Origin: DATAMF01 sp964472565
GTDB lineage: Bacteria; Chloroflexota; Anaerolineae; Aggregatilineales; Aggregatilineaceae
Assembly: GCA_964472565.1 (NCBI GenBank)
Contig: CAYYNB010000172.1
Location: forward strand, 1 to 12,433
Reading direction: 5' to 3'
Length of the DNA: 12,433 nt
Below, in pieces: positions 1-5,897 of the stretch. The notes under the pieces are model-generated. The model did no database searches. It saw only the letters and a program-made list of their open reading frames with translations, and had not been told where the DNA came from. How positions within the stretch are numbered: the stretch's first letter is position 1; every line of letters starts with the position of its first letter. Position numbers and translations under genes: made by a program.

Positions 1-22
1 CCCCGCTCGATAGGCGCTTTTC

Positions 23-95
23 GTAGGGACGCTGCTTGCTGCGCCCGCTTTTCTCCCCTTTCTCCGCGCGCGGGGAAAGGGGCCGGGGGATAGGG
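23..95 (+). repeat. Dispersed repeat family A, left copy
   Basis: This copy starts with gtagggac, then gcttgctgcgcccg, and ends in a G-rich tail. Positions 34-95 match 12372-12433 at 61 of 62 bases; the single difference is t at 52 against g. Inside it, 55-82 is a 28-bp near-perfect palindrome (arms cccctttc and gaaagggg around a GC-rich core). A diverged copy lies at 11062-11136. It follows the 3' end of folE, so the hairpin might also help end that transcript, but there is no adjacent T-run. The family resembles the short GC-rich intergenic repeats common in filamentous Chloroflexota; that comparison is from memory. Confidence 0.85.
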
Positions 96-171
96 GTGAA
101 CACCCTTAAATTGACACCAATTGGGCACTTCCCGACTTGCCCCTACACGCGAGGTAAACCGTCCGCGCTGC

Positions 172-804
172 CTACTTCCCCATCAGGCGATAAAACTCAT
201 CCCGCAGGTTGGCATCGGTGCGGAACTCGCCGCGTTTGGCCGTCGTCACCATGTTAATATCGTGCTTTTTGACGCCGCGTAGGGCTGCACAGCTATGCTG
301 CCCTTCCATCATCACCATCACGCCGAGCGGGTCCAGCGCGTCTTCAATCGCATCCGCGATCTCGTTCGTCAGCCGTTCCTGCACCTGCAACCGGTGCGCG
401 AACATATCCACGATGCGCGGAATCTTGCTCAACCCGACCACTTTGTTACGCGGAATATACGCCACGTGCGCGGTTCCCACAAACGGCAGCATATGGTGCT
501 CGCACATCGAGTTATATTCAATATTGGCAACCATCACCATTTCGCTGTATTCGACATCGAATAGCGCCCCATTCAAAAGCGTCTCAACGTCCTGCTCATA
601 CCCTTCCAGCAGTTCGCCGTACATCTTCGCGACGCGGTGCGGCGTGCGTAACAGCCCATCCCGCGTGGGGTCTTCGCCAACATGCAGCAAAATCTGGCGA
701 ACAGCATTTTCGATCTCAGTCTTCGGATCGAGAATCTGAAATTCTTTGGTTGCAATTCGTTCGGCAATATCAAACAGCCGGTGTCCATTGTGCTCATTAC
801 CCAT
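172..804 (-). CDS. folE: GTP cyclohydrolase I (FolE)
   Basis: This enzyme converts GTP to 7,8-dihydroneopterin triphosphate, the first step of folate and pterin synthesis, in the cytosol. The 210 residues are the usual family length. The family motifs are intact: DPTRDGLLRTPHRVAKMY (45-62), SMCEHHMLPF (99-108), the GLSKIPRIV segment (124-132) and GQHSCAALRG (168-177). The zinc ligands are expected at C101, H104 and C172, with the active-site histidines H103 and H170. The ATG at 804-802 is preceded by AAGGGG about seven bases upstream. The gene stands alone on the minus strand, with a repeat downstream and an AT-rich stretch upstream. Nothing suggests truncation. The identification is secure. 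Confidence 0.97.
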   Translation of the reverse strand: MGNEHNGHRLFDIAERIATKEFQILDPKTEIENAVRQILLHVGEDPTRDGLLRTPHRVAKMYGELLEGYEQDVETLLNGALFDVEYSEMVMVANIEYNSMCEHHMLPFVGTAHVAYIPRNKVVGLSKIPRIVDMFAHRLQVQERLTNEIADAIEDALDPLGVMVMMEGQHSCAALRGVKKHDINMVTTAKRGEFRTDANLRDEFYRLMGK

Positions 805-968
805 GATGCTGCCCCTTTTAATTTCCTTATATATCCTTCTGGTTAGATGCGTTCACCTGTCAAAAAAGATACATACAAACCATGAGAATGACTTTAGAAA
901 CGGTAGAGATTTTCCTGAACAATTTATAAAAAATTTATAAGAATTATTCATCTTCCGCCCGACATGGT

Positions 969-974
969 TATAAT
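969..974 (+). promoter_or_regulatory. Candidate -10 box for the copper operon
   Basis: A perfect TATAAT lies here in an AT-rich setting. The best upstream -35 candidate is only TTCATC at 947-952 with a 16-bp spacer, a poor match. If used, it would give a leader of about 175 bases that contains repeat family B. The hexamer is seen directly; its use as a promoter is a guess. Confidence 0.3.
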
Positions 975-1023
975 TTCATCATGGATGCTTGGCAGTTACG
1001 ATTGAGGCCATCCCATTCATCTG

Positions 1024-1075
1024 GTTTGACTCCCCTTCCCTGAGGGAACGGGTAAAAAATAGTGGCGCAGCCTTA
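1024..1075 (+). repeat. Dispersed repeat family B, copy 1
   Basis: It begins gtttgactccccttc, contains an imperfect hairpin (ccccttccc / gggaacggg), then taaaaaatag and ends gcgcagcctta. The same beginning and end occur at 5829-5897, where the middle is about 17 bases longer. It lies in the leader of the copper operon, so it could influence that transcript. No coding potential was seen. Confidence 0.7.
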
Positions 1076-1154
1076 CTGCCCCGGCCTTCCTGCCCCCTCA
1101 CTGCGCCATCTAGGCCATCCCAGGAAATTCTGTTCATCTGTATGAGGCGATGTG

Positions 1155-2183
1155 ATGCGCGCATTCTTCCGAAAAAACAGCCTGCTGATCTACCCGCTTA
1201 TTTTTGCGCTGGTCCTGGTTCCCGTGATGATCGTCGCCCTGATCAGCTACCAGCCGAGCGCGTCCGCCGATTGCACCAGTAACAAAACAGCCAACCCACC
1301 CGCCCTCGTGCCTCATGCGCACGGCACCGGGTTGGTGAGCGCGGTTCAAAACGATATGAAGTTGATCTTCAATGTGAGTCAGGCCGCCCAGCTTTATGAA
1401 ATGGTCGATGGGCAGCTTCAACTCTGCGCGGGCGACCTGACAGGCGATATGAAGCACGTCACGGTGGATGTGCTCGATGCCGGGTTGAATGTCGGTGAAC
1501 ACCTGCCCGTCACCGTCGATCTGACCATCTACCGCGCCGGGACGGATGACATTGTGGTGAAATCCGTCGCCCCCGCCATGTATTCCCCCGGCCACAGCTA
1601 CCATTTTGGGGATAACTATCTGCTGCCGTCTTCCGCCGCCTACGATTGGACCGTTGTGATCAGCCCGGTTCATGCGCTGCGGCAGGAAGGCGCGCAGCAT
1701 CTCTGGCGCGATCCGGTGGAATGGTCCGGCTCCTTTGAACTGGATGCTTCCGGCGCGGTCATCGGCCAGGCGGCAGCCGTGCAGATCATTGGCGACTATT
1801 CCAAAGAGGGCCTTCACGTCACCCTCAGCCACCAGGACGCCGTGACCTTATACGATGAAAACGGCGCAGTGCTCGACATCGAACCCAACAGCCGCTATTT
1901 TGTCGTCGATGTGACCGACCACGCCGTAAATTACGAGAGCAAACTCCCCGGCGCAGAAATTACCCTGACCTTTAAACAGGGGAATGAATCATTTGCGGTC
2001 GTGCTTCCCGCCGTCATCTCCCCCACCTATGGCTTCCACTATGGCGCAAATGTGCCCGTCGCGCCCGGCCAATGGCAGATCATGGTGACGGTAGGCGGTT
2101 TGGATTTTCTCCGTCATGCCGGGGCAGCCGTCAATTTAGCCCGCCGCCCTGTCAGCGGAACCTTTGATTTTACTGTCGAATAA
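1155..2183 (+). CDS. Membrane-anchored protein with two tandem P19/Tp34-like metal-binding domains
   Basis: A single hydrophobic helix (about residues 10-31) anchors a large extracytoplasmic part. That part is an internal duplication. Repeat 1 (about 62-197) has KHVTVDVLDA, VAPAMYSP and YHFGDNYLL and ends GSFEL. Repeat 2 (about 207-342) has RYFVVDVTDH, LPAVISP and FHYGANVPV and ends GTFDF. The spacing and the HYG/HFG motif recall the P19/Tp34 periplasmic Fe2+/Cu-binding family. Repeat 1 keeps His102, Met143 and His151 as possible ligands. Repeat 2 has Tyr249 and no Met, and keeps only His296, so it may be structural. An in-frame GTG lies at 1152, but the ATG at 1155 sits seven bases from GAGG and is preferred. 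Fifteen bases separate it from the PCuAC gene, which favours a copper role over iron. The family assignment is by eye. Confidence 0.75.
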   Translation: MRAFFRKNSLLIYPLIFALVLVPVMIVALISYQPSASADCTSNKTANPPALVPHAHGTGLVSAVQNDMKLIFNVSQAAQLYEMVDGQLQLCAGDLTGDMKHVTVDVLDAGLNVGEHLPVTVDLTIYRAGTDDIVVKSVAPAMYSPGHSYHFGDNYLLPSSAAYDWTVVISPVHALRQEGAQHLWRDPVEWSGSFELDASGAVIGQAAAVQIIGDYSKEGLHVTLSHQDAVTLYDENGAVLDIEPNSRYFVVDVTDHAVNYESKLPGAEITLTFKQGNESFAVVLPAVISPTYGFHYGANVPVAPGQWQIMVTVGGLDFLRHAGAAVNLARRPVSGTFDFTVE

Positions 2184-2198
2184 AACGAGGAGGAATGC

Positions 2199-2807
2199 AT
2201 GTCACAGGCAGTCGATAGCGCGAAACGGCGCGGGGTGCGCGGCGGATGGATCGCGCTGATTCTATTGGGTGGGGTCGCCATCTGGGTGATCGTCATTTAT
2301 ATTTTTGCCCAAAACGCCCTCGATGAAAACAAAGGCACCGCCTTTGAAGAACAGATGAAAGTCTCCGGGGCATGGGTGCGCGCTGCGGGAATGGGAGGCG
2401 CGAATATGGGCGGGATGGACATGACCGCCACCGAACCCGCCGGCAGCGGTATGAATATGGGCGGAATGGATATGGCTCACGGAACCGGCACCAGCGCCGC
2501 CTACATGACCATCTTCAACGATACCGACGAGGACGAAACCCTGATCAGCGTGGAAACCGATGTCGCGGGTGAAGCCCAGCTTCACGAAACGGTGGTGGAT
2601 GAAAACGATGTCGCCCGCATGGTCGAACAAAAAGACGGCATCCGCATTTTCCCCGGCGAAAAAGTCGAGCTGGCCCCGCGCGGCAAACATATTATGCTGC
2701 TCAACCTCACGCGCGATCTTATCGCAGGCGAAACGATCACCCTCAAGCTGGAATTCAAATCGGGCCGTTCCATCACGGTCACTGTCCCGGTGCGGGCGGC
2801 GGAGTAA
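2199..2807 (+). CDS. PCuAC-family periplasmic copper(I) chaperone with Met-rich loop
   Basis: PCuAC proteins carry Cu(I) outside the membrane and pass it to SCO proteins or directly to the Cu(A) site of cytochrome oxidase. Residues 17-37 form an N-terminal membrane helix after a basic tail. The copper motif reads H129-E130, ten residues, M141, then H164-I-M166. This fits the family's H(M)X10M...HXM pattern, except that the first Met is Glu and the second spacer is 22. Between AWVRAA (58-63) and AAYMTIFND is an inserted loop (about 64-96) with two copies of NMGGMDM (69-75, 86-92) and a His at 94, probably an extra copper-binding tract. A strong GAGGAGG sits five bases before the ATG. The gene is two bases from the SCO gene that follows. 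Confidence 0.93.
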   Translation: MSQAVDSAKRRGVRGGWIALILLGGVAIWVIVIYIFAQNALDENKGTAFEEQMKVSGAWVRAAGMGGANMGGMDMTATEPAGSGMNMGGMDMAHGTGTSAAYMTIFNDTDEDETLISVETDVAGEAQLHETVVDENDVARMVEQKDGIRIFPGEKVELAPRGKHIMLLNLTRDLIAGETITLKLEFKSGRSITVTVPVRAAE

Positions 2808-2809
2808 CC

Positions 2810-3415
2810 ATGATCCGTCAGGTGCTGATCCTCTGCCTGCTGCTGCTTCTGCTGGTCGCCTGCTCGAACGACGACGACCAGCCCGAACGCCGGCCAACCG
2901 CCACGTCTGGCCCCGGCACAGTGCTGGATCCCCCGCGTGACGTGGGCGATTTCACCCTGACCAGTCACACGGGCGACCCGCTGACTCGATCCGATCTCCA
3001 GGGCAAGGTGGTGCTGCTGTTTTTCGGTTATACCCACTGCCCCGATGTCTGCCCGATCACGCTCTCCGACTTTAAACGCGTCAAGGCGAATCTGGGGGAT
3101 GAGGCGGCCCAGGTCGCGTTTGTGTTCGTCAGTGTGGACGGCGAACGCGACACCCCGCAGCGGCTCGCGGAATACGTCGGCGCATTCGATCCCGACTTTA
3201 TCGGCCTGACCGGAGACGATGCCGCGATCAAACCGATCACCCAGGATTACGGTGTTTTCTACCAGCGCGAGAGTTACGCCGATCCGAACTATCTCGTCAC
3301 CCACACCGCCTCAACCTTTGTCCTTGACCGGCAGGGGCGGCTGCATATCATCTATCCGTATGCCACCGATCCCGCCCTGGTCGCGGATGGCGTGCGGCGG
3401 CTGCTGCGCGACTAA
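2810..3415 (+). CDS. SCO1/SenC-family copper-binding lipoprotein
   Basis: SCO proteins are thioredoxin-fold copper chaperones or thiol reductases that help metallate the Cu(A) centre of cytochrome c oxidase subunit II. A leucine-rich signal ends in LVAC, so Cys18 is the likely lipid anchor. A charged, Pro-rich tether follows (19-45). The fold carries FFGYTHCPDVCP with Cys77 and Cys81 (CxxxC) and the distal ligand His165 in LVTHTAS, the complete copper-binding set. Its 201 residues fit the family. GGAG at 2801-2804, inside the end of the PCuAC gene, serves the ATG at 2810, so the two are translationally close. No oxidase subunit gene is in the window. Confidence 0.95.
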   Translation: MIRQVLILCLLLLLLVACSNDDDQPERRPTATSGPGTVLDPPRDVGDFTLTSHTGDPLTRSDLQGKVVLLFFGYTHCPDVCPITLSDFKRVKANLGDEAAQVAFVFVSVDGERDTPQRLAEYVGAFDPDFIGLTGDDAAIKPITQDYGVFYQRESYADPNYLVTHTASTFVLDRQGRLHIIYPYATDPALVADGVRRLLRD

Positions 3416-3498
3416 CCGATGCAACGCCGAACCGCCTGTTGCACACAACAAAAAACGACCAGACCATTCCTCTGAATGAATAAATAATTGAGAAACTA

Positions 3499-3527
3499 TT
3501 GCACTTCAACACATTTACTTATATTAT
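3499..3527 (+). promoter_or_regulatory. Sigma-70-like promoter of the 3564 gene
   Basis: TTGCAC (3499-3504), a 17-bp spacer and TATTAT (3522-3527) sit 36 bases before the ATG at 3564. The region is strongly AT-rich. A second TATAAT at 3540-3545 would start transcription inside the ribosome binding site and is less likely; with ttatat at 3519 it forms a loose dyad that could be an operator. Confidence 0.6.
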
Positions 3528-3563
3528 GTTTATACAGTATATAATCACAGGGAGGAGAAAGCG

Positions 3564-4109
3564 ATGGGCAAGTATAAAACACTGGGACCGGATGCCGAAG
3601 TGGTCGGCGGCGTGATGAATGGATTTATTGCGGCGATTAACAGCGATAATATCAAGCCCCACCTTGAAAAACTCGGCATGACCAACCTCGATCCGGCGGC
3701 CTGGTACCCCAAGCAAATGCATATCGATCTGTTTAACTCGATTGCGGAAGCCAGCCATTCGGCCATGTTCGACTTTGTCAGCATTGGCATGACCATTGCC
3801 GAATTCGCATGGCCGTCGGAACTTGACGGCGAATCCTTTGAATATATCCTTTCTTTATGGCCCGATACGTTTAACCACTCGAATCGCGGTGCGGATCGGG
3901 GCTACATCCGCCCCAAGAAAATCGCGGACAAACACTATGCCATTGTGCACCACACCCCCGACCCGGACGATCTGAATTACGGCGTAGTTTATGGCACCGG
4001 CAAGCGTTTCCTGCCCAAAGGCACCTATTTCAGCGTTTTTTATGATAAAGATGTGCCGCGTATGGAAGAAGGGGGCAACGAGACGATTATCCACATTCAG
4101 TGGGAATAA
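3564..4109 (+). CDS. Conserved protein of unknown function, 181 aa (paralogue of 9060-9605)
   Basis: I do not recognise a named family. The protein is soluble, with no signal peptide or membrane helix. It aligns almost without gaps to the equally long product at 9060. Positions shared by both are AINS-D/E-N (24-29), WYP at 47-49, VSIG near 72, RG at 108-109, G113, HY at 124-125, PDD at 134-136, YG at 139-140 and 143-144, PR at 165-166, GG at 170-171 and TII at 174-176. The C-terminal half looks like alternating beta strands, so a ligand-binding or sensory domain is possible, but this is speculation. The ATG has a strong GGGAGGAG six bases upstream. The gene has its own promoter and terminator and is not part of the copper operon. 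Confidence 0.85.
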   Translation: MGKYKTLGPDAEVVGGVMNGFIAAINSDNIKPHLEKLGMTNLDPAAWYPKQMHIDLFNSIAEASHSAMFDFVSIGMTIAEFAWPSELDGESFEYILSLWPDTFNHSNRGADRGYIRPKKIADKHYAIVHHTPDPDDLNYGVVYGTGKRFLPKGTYFSVFYDKDVPRMEEGGNETIIHIQWE

Positions 4110-4194
4110 CCCTGCGGCGGTGTTATTTGGGGGACAGCAGACCATCCGAATTAAGCCCAAATAGATGCTGGTTCTGCCGTCTTTATATATGGCT

Positions 4195-4224
4195 GCCCCT
4201 CTTTCTACAAGAGGGGCGCTTTTT
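4195..4224 (+). terminator. Rho-independent terminator
   Basis: A perfect 8-bp stem (gcccctct at 4195-4202, agaggggc at 4210-4217) with a 7-base loop is followed by gctttttg. It ends the 3564-4109 transcript. It also lies just past the 3' end of the convergent acetyltransferase gene, where the opposite strand has no clear T-run, so bidirectional action is only possible. Confidence 0.88.
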
Positions 4225-4232
4225 GTTTCAAC

Positions 4233-4727
4233 CTACCCTAACACTTTGCGCATGGGCTGCCACATAAAGTACTCGCCGTCAAAACACGGTCCGGTTTCCA
4301 CATCCCCGATTTTTTCATACCCCATGCGCAGATAAAACGGGATCGCGTAGAGTGTCGCCGCGCACTGAATCTCAGTCTCGCCCTTCCGTTTGCATTCATC
4401 CTCGAAATGCGCCACCAACTGCCGCCCGATCCCCTGCCGGTGATACGCAGCATCCACAAACAGGCTTTGCAATCGATCCGTCCGGCCCCGCAGCACGCCA
4501 ACAATCTTGCCCGCATCTTCGGCCACAAAAATCATATCTGCCGTCAAAATCTCGACAATCGCCGCGCGGTGCGCCGGATCATCCGAACGAGCGTGACGAA
4601 ACGGTCCCAGCAGCAGTTCCCGTTCTTCGGGGGTTGCATAATCGAGGTTATAGGTTCCAAATGTATCCGCGATCAAAATGCCCACGGCCTGAGCATCCTG
4701 CTCCGTATAGAACCGAAACGTGATCAT
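4233..4727 (-). CDS. GNAT-family N-acetyltransferase
   Basis: This is a predicted acetyl-CoA-dependent acetyltransferase acting on an unknown amine. The 164 residues form one GNAT domain. Strand beta-4 and motif A read LQSLFVDAAYHRQGIGRQLV (86-105), with the pyrophosphate-binding QGIG loop. Motif B follows at AIPFYLRMGYEKIG (128-141), the usual phenylalanine-tyrosine and MGYE signature. GAGAGGA lies four to five bases before the ATG at 4727-4725. It is 32 bases downstream of the homocysteine methyltransferase gene on the same strand and probably co-transcribed with it. The substrate cannot be inferred from the sequence. Confidence 0.92.
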   Translation of the reverse strand: MITFRFYTEQDAQAVGILIADTFGTYNLDYATPEERELLLGPFRHARSDDPAHRAAIVEILTADMIFVAEDAGKIVGVLRGRTDRLQSLFVDAAYHRQGIGRQLVAHFEDECKRKGETEIQCAATLYAIPFYLRMGYEKIGDVETGPCFDGEYFMWQPMRKVLG

Positions 4728-4759
4728 ACTGTCCTCTCGCTAGGTGAAAGACTCGTTCT

Positions 4760-5650
4760 TTACTTGACTTGCAGCGCCTCGGCAATCGCCTGGATATGAG
4801 CCGGGGTGCTGCCGCAGCACGCCCCGACGATCCGCGCACCCGCCGCGCGTACCCGCACCGCATAGCCCGCCATATCTGCCGGAGTCGCGTCATACACCGC
4901 GCCGCCATTTTCCATCTTCGGCAGTCCCGCGTTGGCCTTCGCCACCAGATTCAGCGCTGGCCCCACGCCGTGCATCTTCGTGATCACCGCTTCGATCTCG
5001 TCCGGCCCGTTGCCACAGTTCGCCCCCAGCGCCGCCACGTTAAATTCCTGGATCGTCTCCACCGCTTTTTCCGGTGTGACGCCCATCATCGTCCGCCCCT
5101 TACGATCAAACGTCATGGTTGTGACCAGCGGAAAATTCGGAGCCGCCTGCTGCGCCCCCAACACTGCCGCCCGCACTTCTTCCAGGTCGGACATCGTTTC
5201 GATCCACAGCACATCCACGCCGCCATCGACCAGCGCGCGCGCCTGTTCCGCGAAGACATCCACCGCCGTCTCAAATTCGAGTGTTCCCAGCGGCGCGAGC
5301 ATCTGCCCGGTGGGTCCCATCGACCCGGCCACAATCACCGGGCGCGCGGCGGCATCCGCTTCGGCGCGGGCATTTTTCGCCGCCGCCGTGTTGAGTTCTA
5401 CCGCCCGATCTCCCAGCCCATGCAGCTCCAACAGGATTCGACTCCCGCCGAACGTGTTCGTCAGGATAATCTGTGCCCCCGCCTCGATATACTGGCGGTG
5501 AACGCGGCGCACCTTCTCCGGCTCTTCGACGTTCCACCCTTCCGGCGACGCGCCGCGACTCAGCCCCATCCCGAACAGCATCGATCCCATGCCGCCATCC
5601 GCGATAATCGGCCCATCCGCTTGCAGCAAATCATGCAGTGTTGTTTTCAT
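4760..5650 (-). CDS. Homocysteine S-methyltransferase family protein (stand-alone MetH-N/BHMT-like domain)
   Basis: This zinc enzyme transfers a methyl group to homocysteine to make methionine. The 296 residues make up a single TIM-barrel module equivalent to the N-terminal domain of MetH or to betaine-homocysteine methyltransferase. The zinc-thiolate ligands are visible: Cys212 in GANCG and Cys278-Cys279 in GACCGS. Other family segments are IIADGGMGSML (15-25), LTNTFGGSR (63-71) and GSMGPTG (109-115). There is no folate, cobalamin or activation domain, so the methyl donor is unknown. It could be betaine, S-methylmethionine or a partner corrinoid protein. GAGGAG lies about eight bases before the ATG. 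It heads a likely two-gene operon with the acetyltransferase. Confidence 0.92.
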   Translation of the reverse strand: MKTTLHDLLQADGPIIADGGMGSMLFGMGLSRGASPEGWNVEEPEKVRRVHRQYIEAGAQIILTNTFGGSRILLELHGLGDRAVELNTAAAKNARAEADAAARPVIVAGSMGPTGQMLAPLGTLEFETAVDVFAEQARALVDGGVDVLWIETMSDLEEVRAAVLGAQQAAPNFPLVTTMTFDRKGRTMMGVTPEKAVETIQEFNVAALGANCGNGPDEIEAVITKMHGVGPALNLVAKANAGLPKMENGGAVYDATPADMAGYAVRVRAAGARIVGACCGSTPAHIQAIAEALQVK

Positions 5651-5724
5651 CGAACCATCTCCTCAAATGACTTGCAAACTGATCTCCATGCTTTTCCCCA
5701 CGCAGAAGATACCGTTGGCAAACT

Positions 5725-5762
5725 ATTTTAGCATCCCTCGCATGCAATGATATGGCTAAAAT
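5725..5762. promoter_or_regulatory. Inverted repeat upstream of the homocysteine methyltransferase gene
   Basis: Perfect 8-bp arms attttagc (5725-5732) and gctaaaat (5755-5762) enclose 22 bases containing gcatgc. The right edge of the gene is at 5650, so the dyad sits about 75-112 bases upstream of the start, where an operator or promoter is expected. I could not match it to a known regulator. No SAM riboswitch core was recognised in this leader. Confidence 0.4.
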
Positions 5763-5828
5763 CACGAGGAAGCACAAAATCATTTTCGAGTTCACCACCA
5801 CTATCCTTCCCTACCCCACATGCTGTGA

Positions 5829-5897
5829 GTTTGACTCCCCTTCTCTACGGGAAGGGGCAAGGGGGGATGGGGTAAAGAAAATATTGACGCAGCCTTA
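5829..5897 (+). repeat. Dispersed repeat family B, copy 2
   Basis: It shares gtttgactccccttc at its left end and cgcagcctta at its right end with copy 1 (1024-1075). The middle contains a hairpin (ccccttc 5837-5843, gaagggg 5851-5857) and a G-rich stretch. Its last three bases, tta, are the stop codon of the hydrolase gene read on the minus strand. The repeat edge therefore coincides with the gene end. Confidence 0.75.

Larger units (their letters stand above)
805..1154. other. Divergent intergenic region between folE and the copper operon
   Basis: This 350-bp region holds an AT-rich block (about 885-980) that should carry the promoters for both sides. Family B repeat copy 1 lies at 1024-1075, and a GC-richer leader follows up to the next gene. 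A short ATG reading frame at 981-1043 (20 codons) starts exactly where transcription from the 969-974 hexamer would begin and stops inside the repeat. It has no ribosome binding site, so it is not called as a gene. No RNA gene or riboswitch was recognised. Confidence 0.6.

Noticed and set aside
295..564. Plus-strand frame with a His run opposite folE
   Set aside because: It is antisense to the certain folE gene; the His run is the complement of folE codons. No ribosome binding site or family match.
828..863. TTGACA and TATATA upstream of folE as a promoter
   Set aside because: The two boxes are separated by 24 bases, too long for an ordinary sigma-70 promoter, and no MerR-type dyad fills the gap.
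981..1043. A 20-codon leader peptide starting at the predicted transcription start
   Set aside because: There is no ribosome binding site and the frame ends inside a repeat; leaderless translation is possible but unsupported.
3420..3443. Stem-loop tgcaac/gttgca after the SCO gene as a terminator
   Set aside because: The stem is only 6 bp with a 12-base loop and no T-run on the plus strand.
4769..5731. Long 320-codon plus-strand frame opposite the homocysteine methyltransferase
   Set aside because: Its composition is rich in Arg, His and Pro, typical of an antisense shadow in GC-rich DNA, and it shows no domain. The minus-strand protein has its catalytic residues intact.
5651..5894. SAM or S-adenosylhomocysteine riboswitch before the methyltransferase gene
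   Set aside because: No conserved core motif was recognised in the leader, and much of the region is repeat family B.
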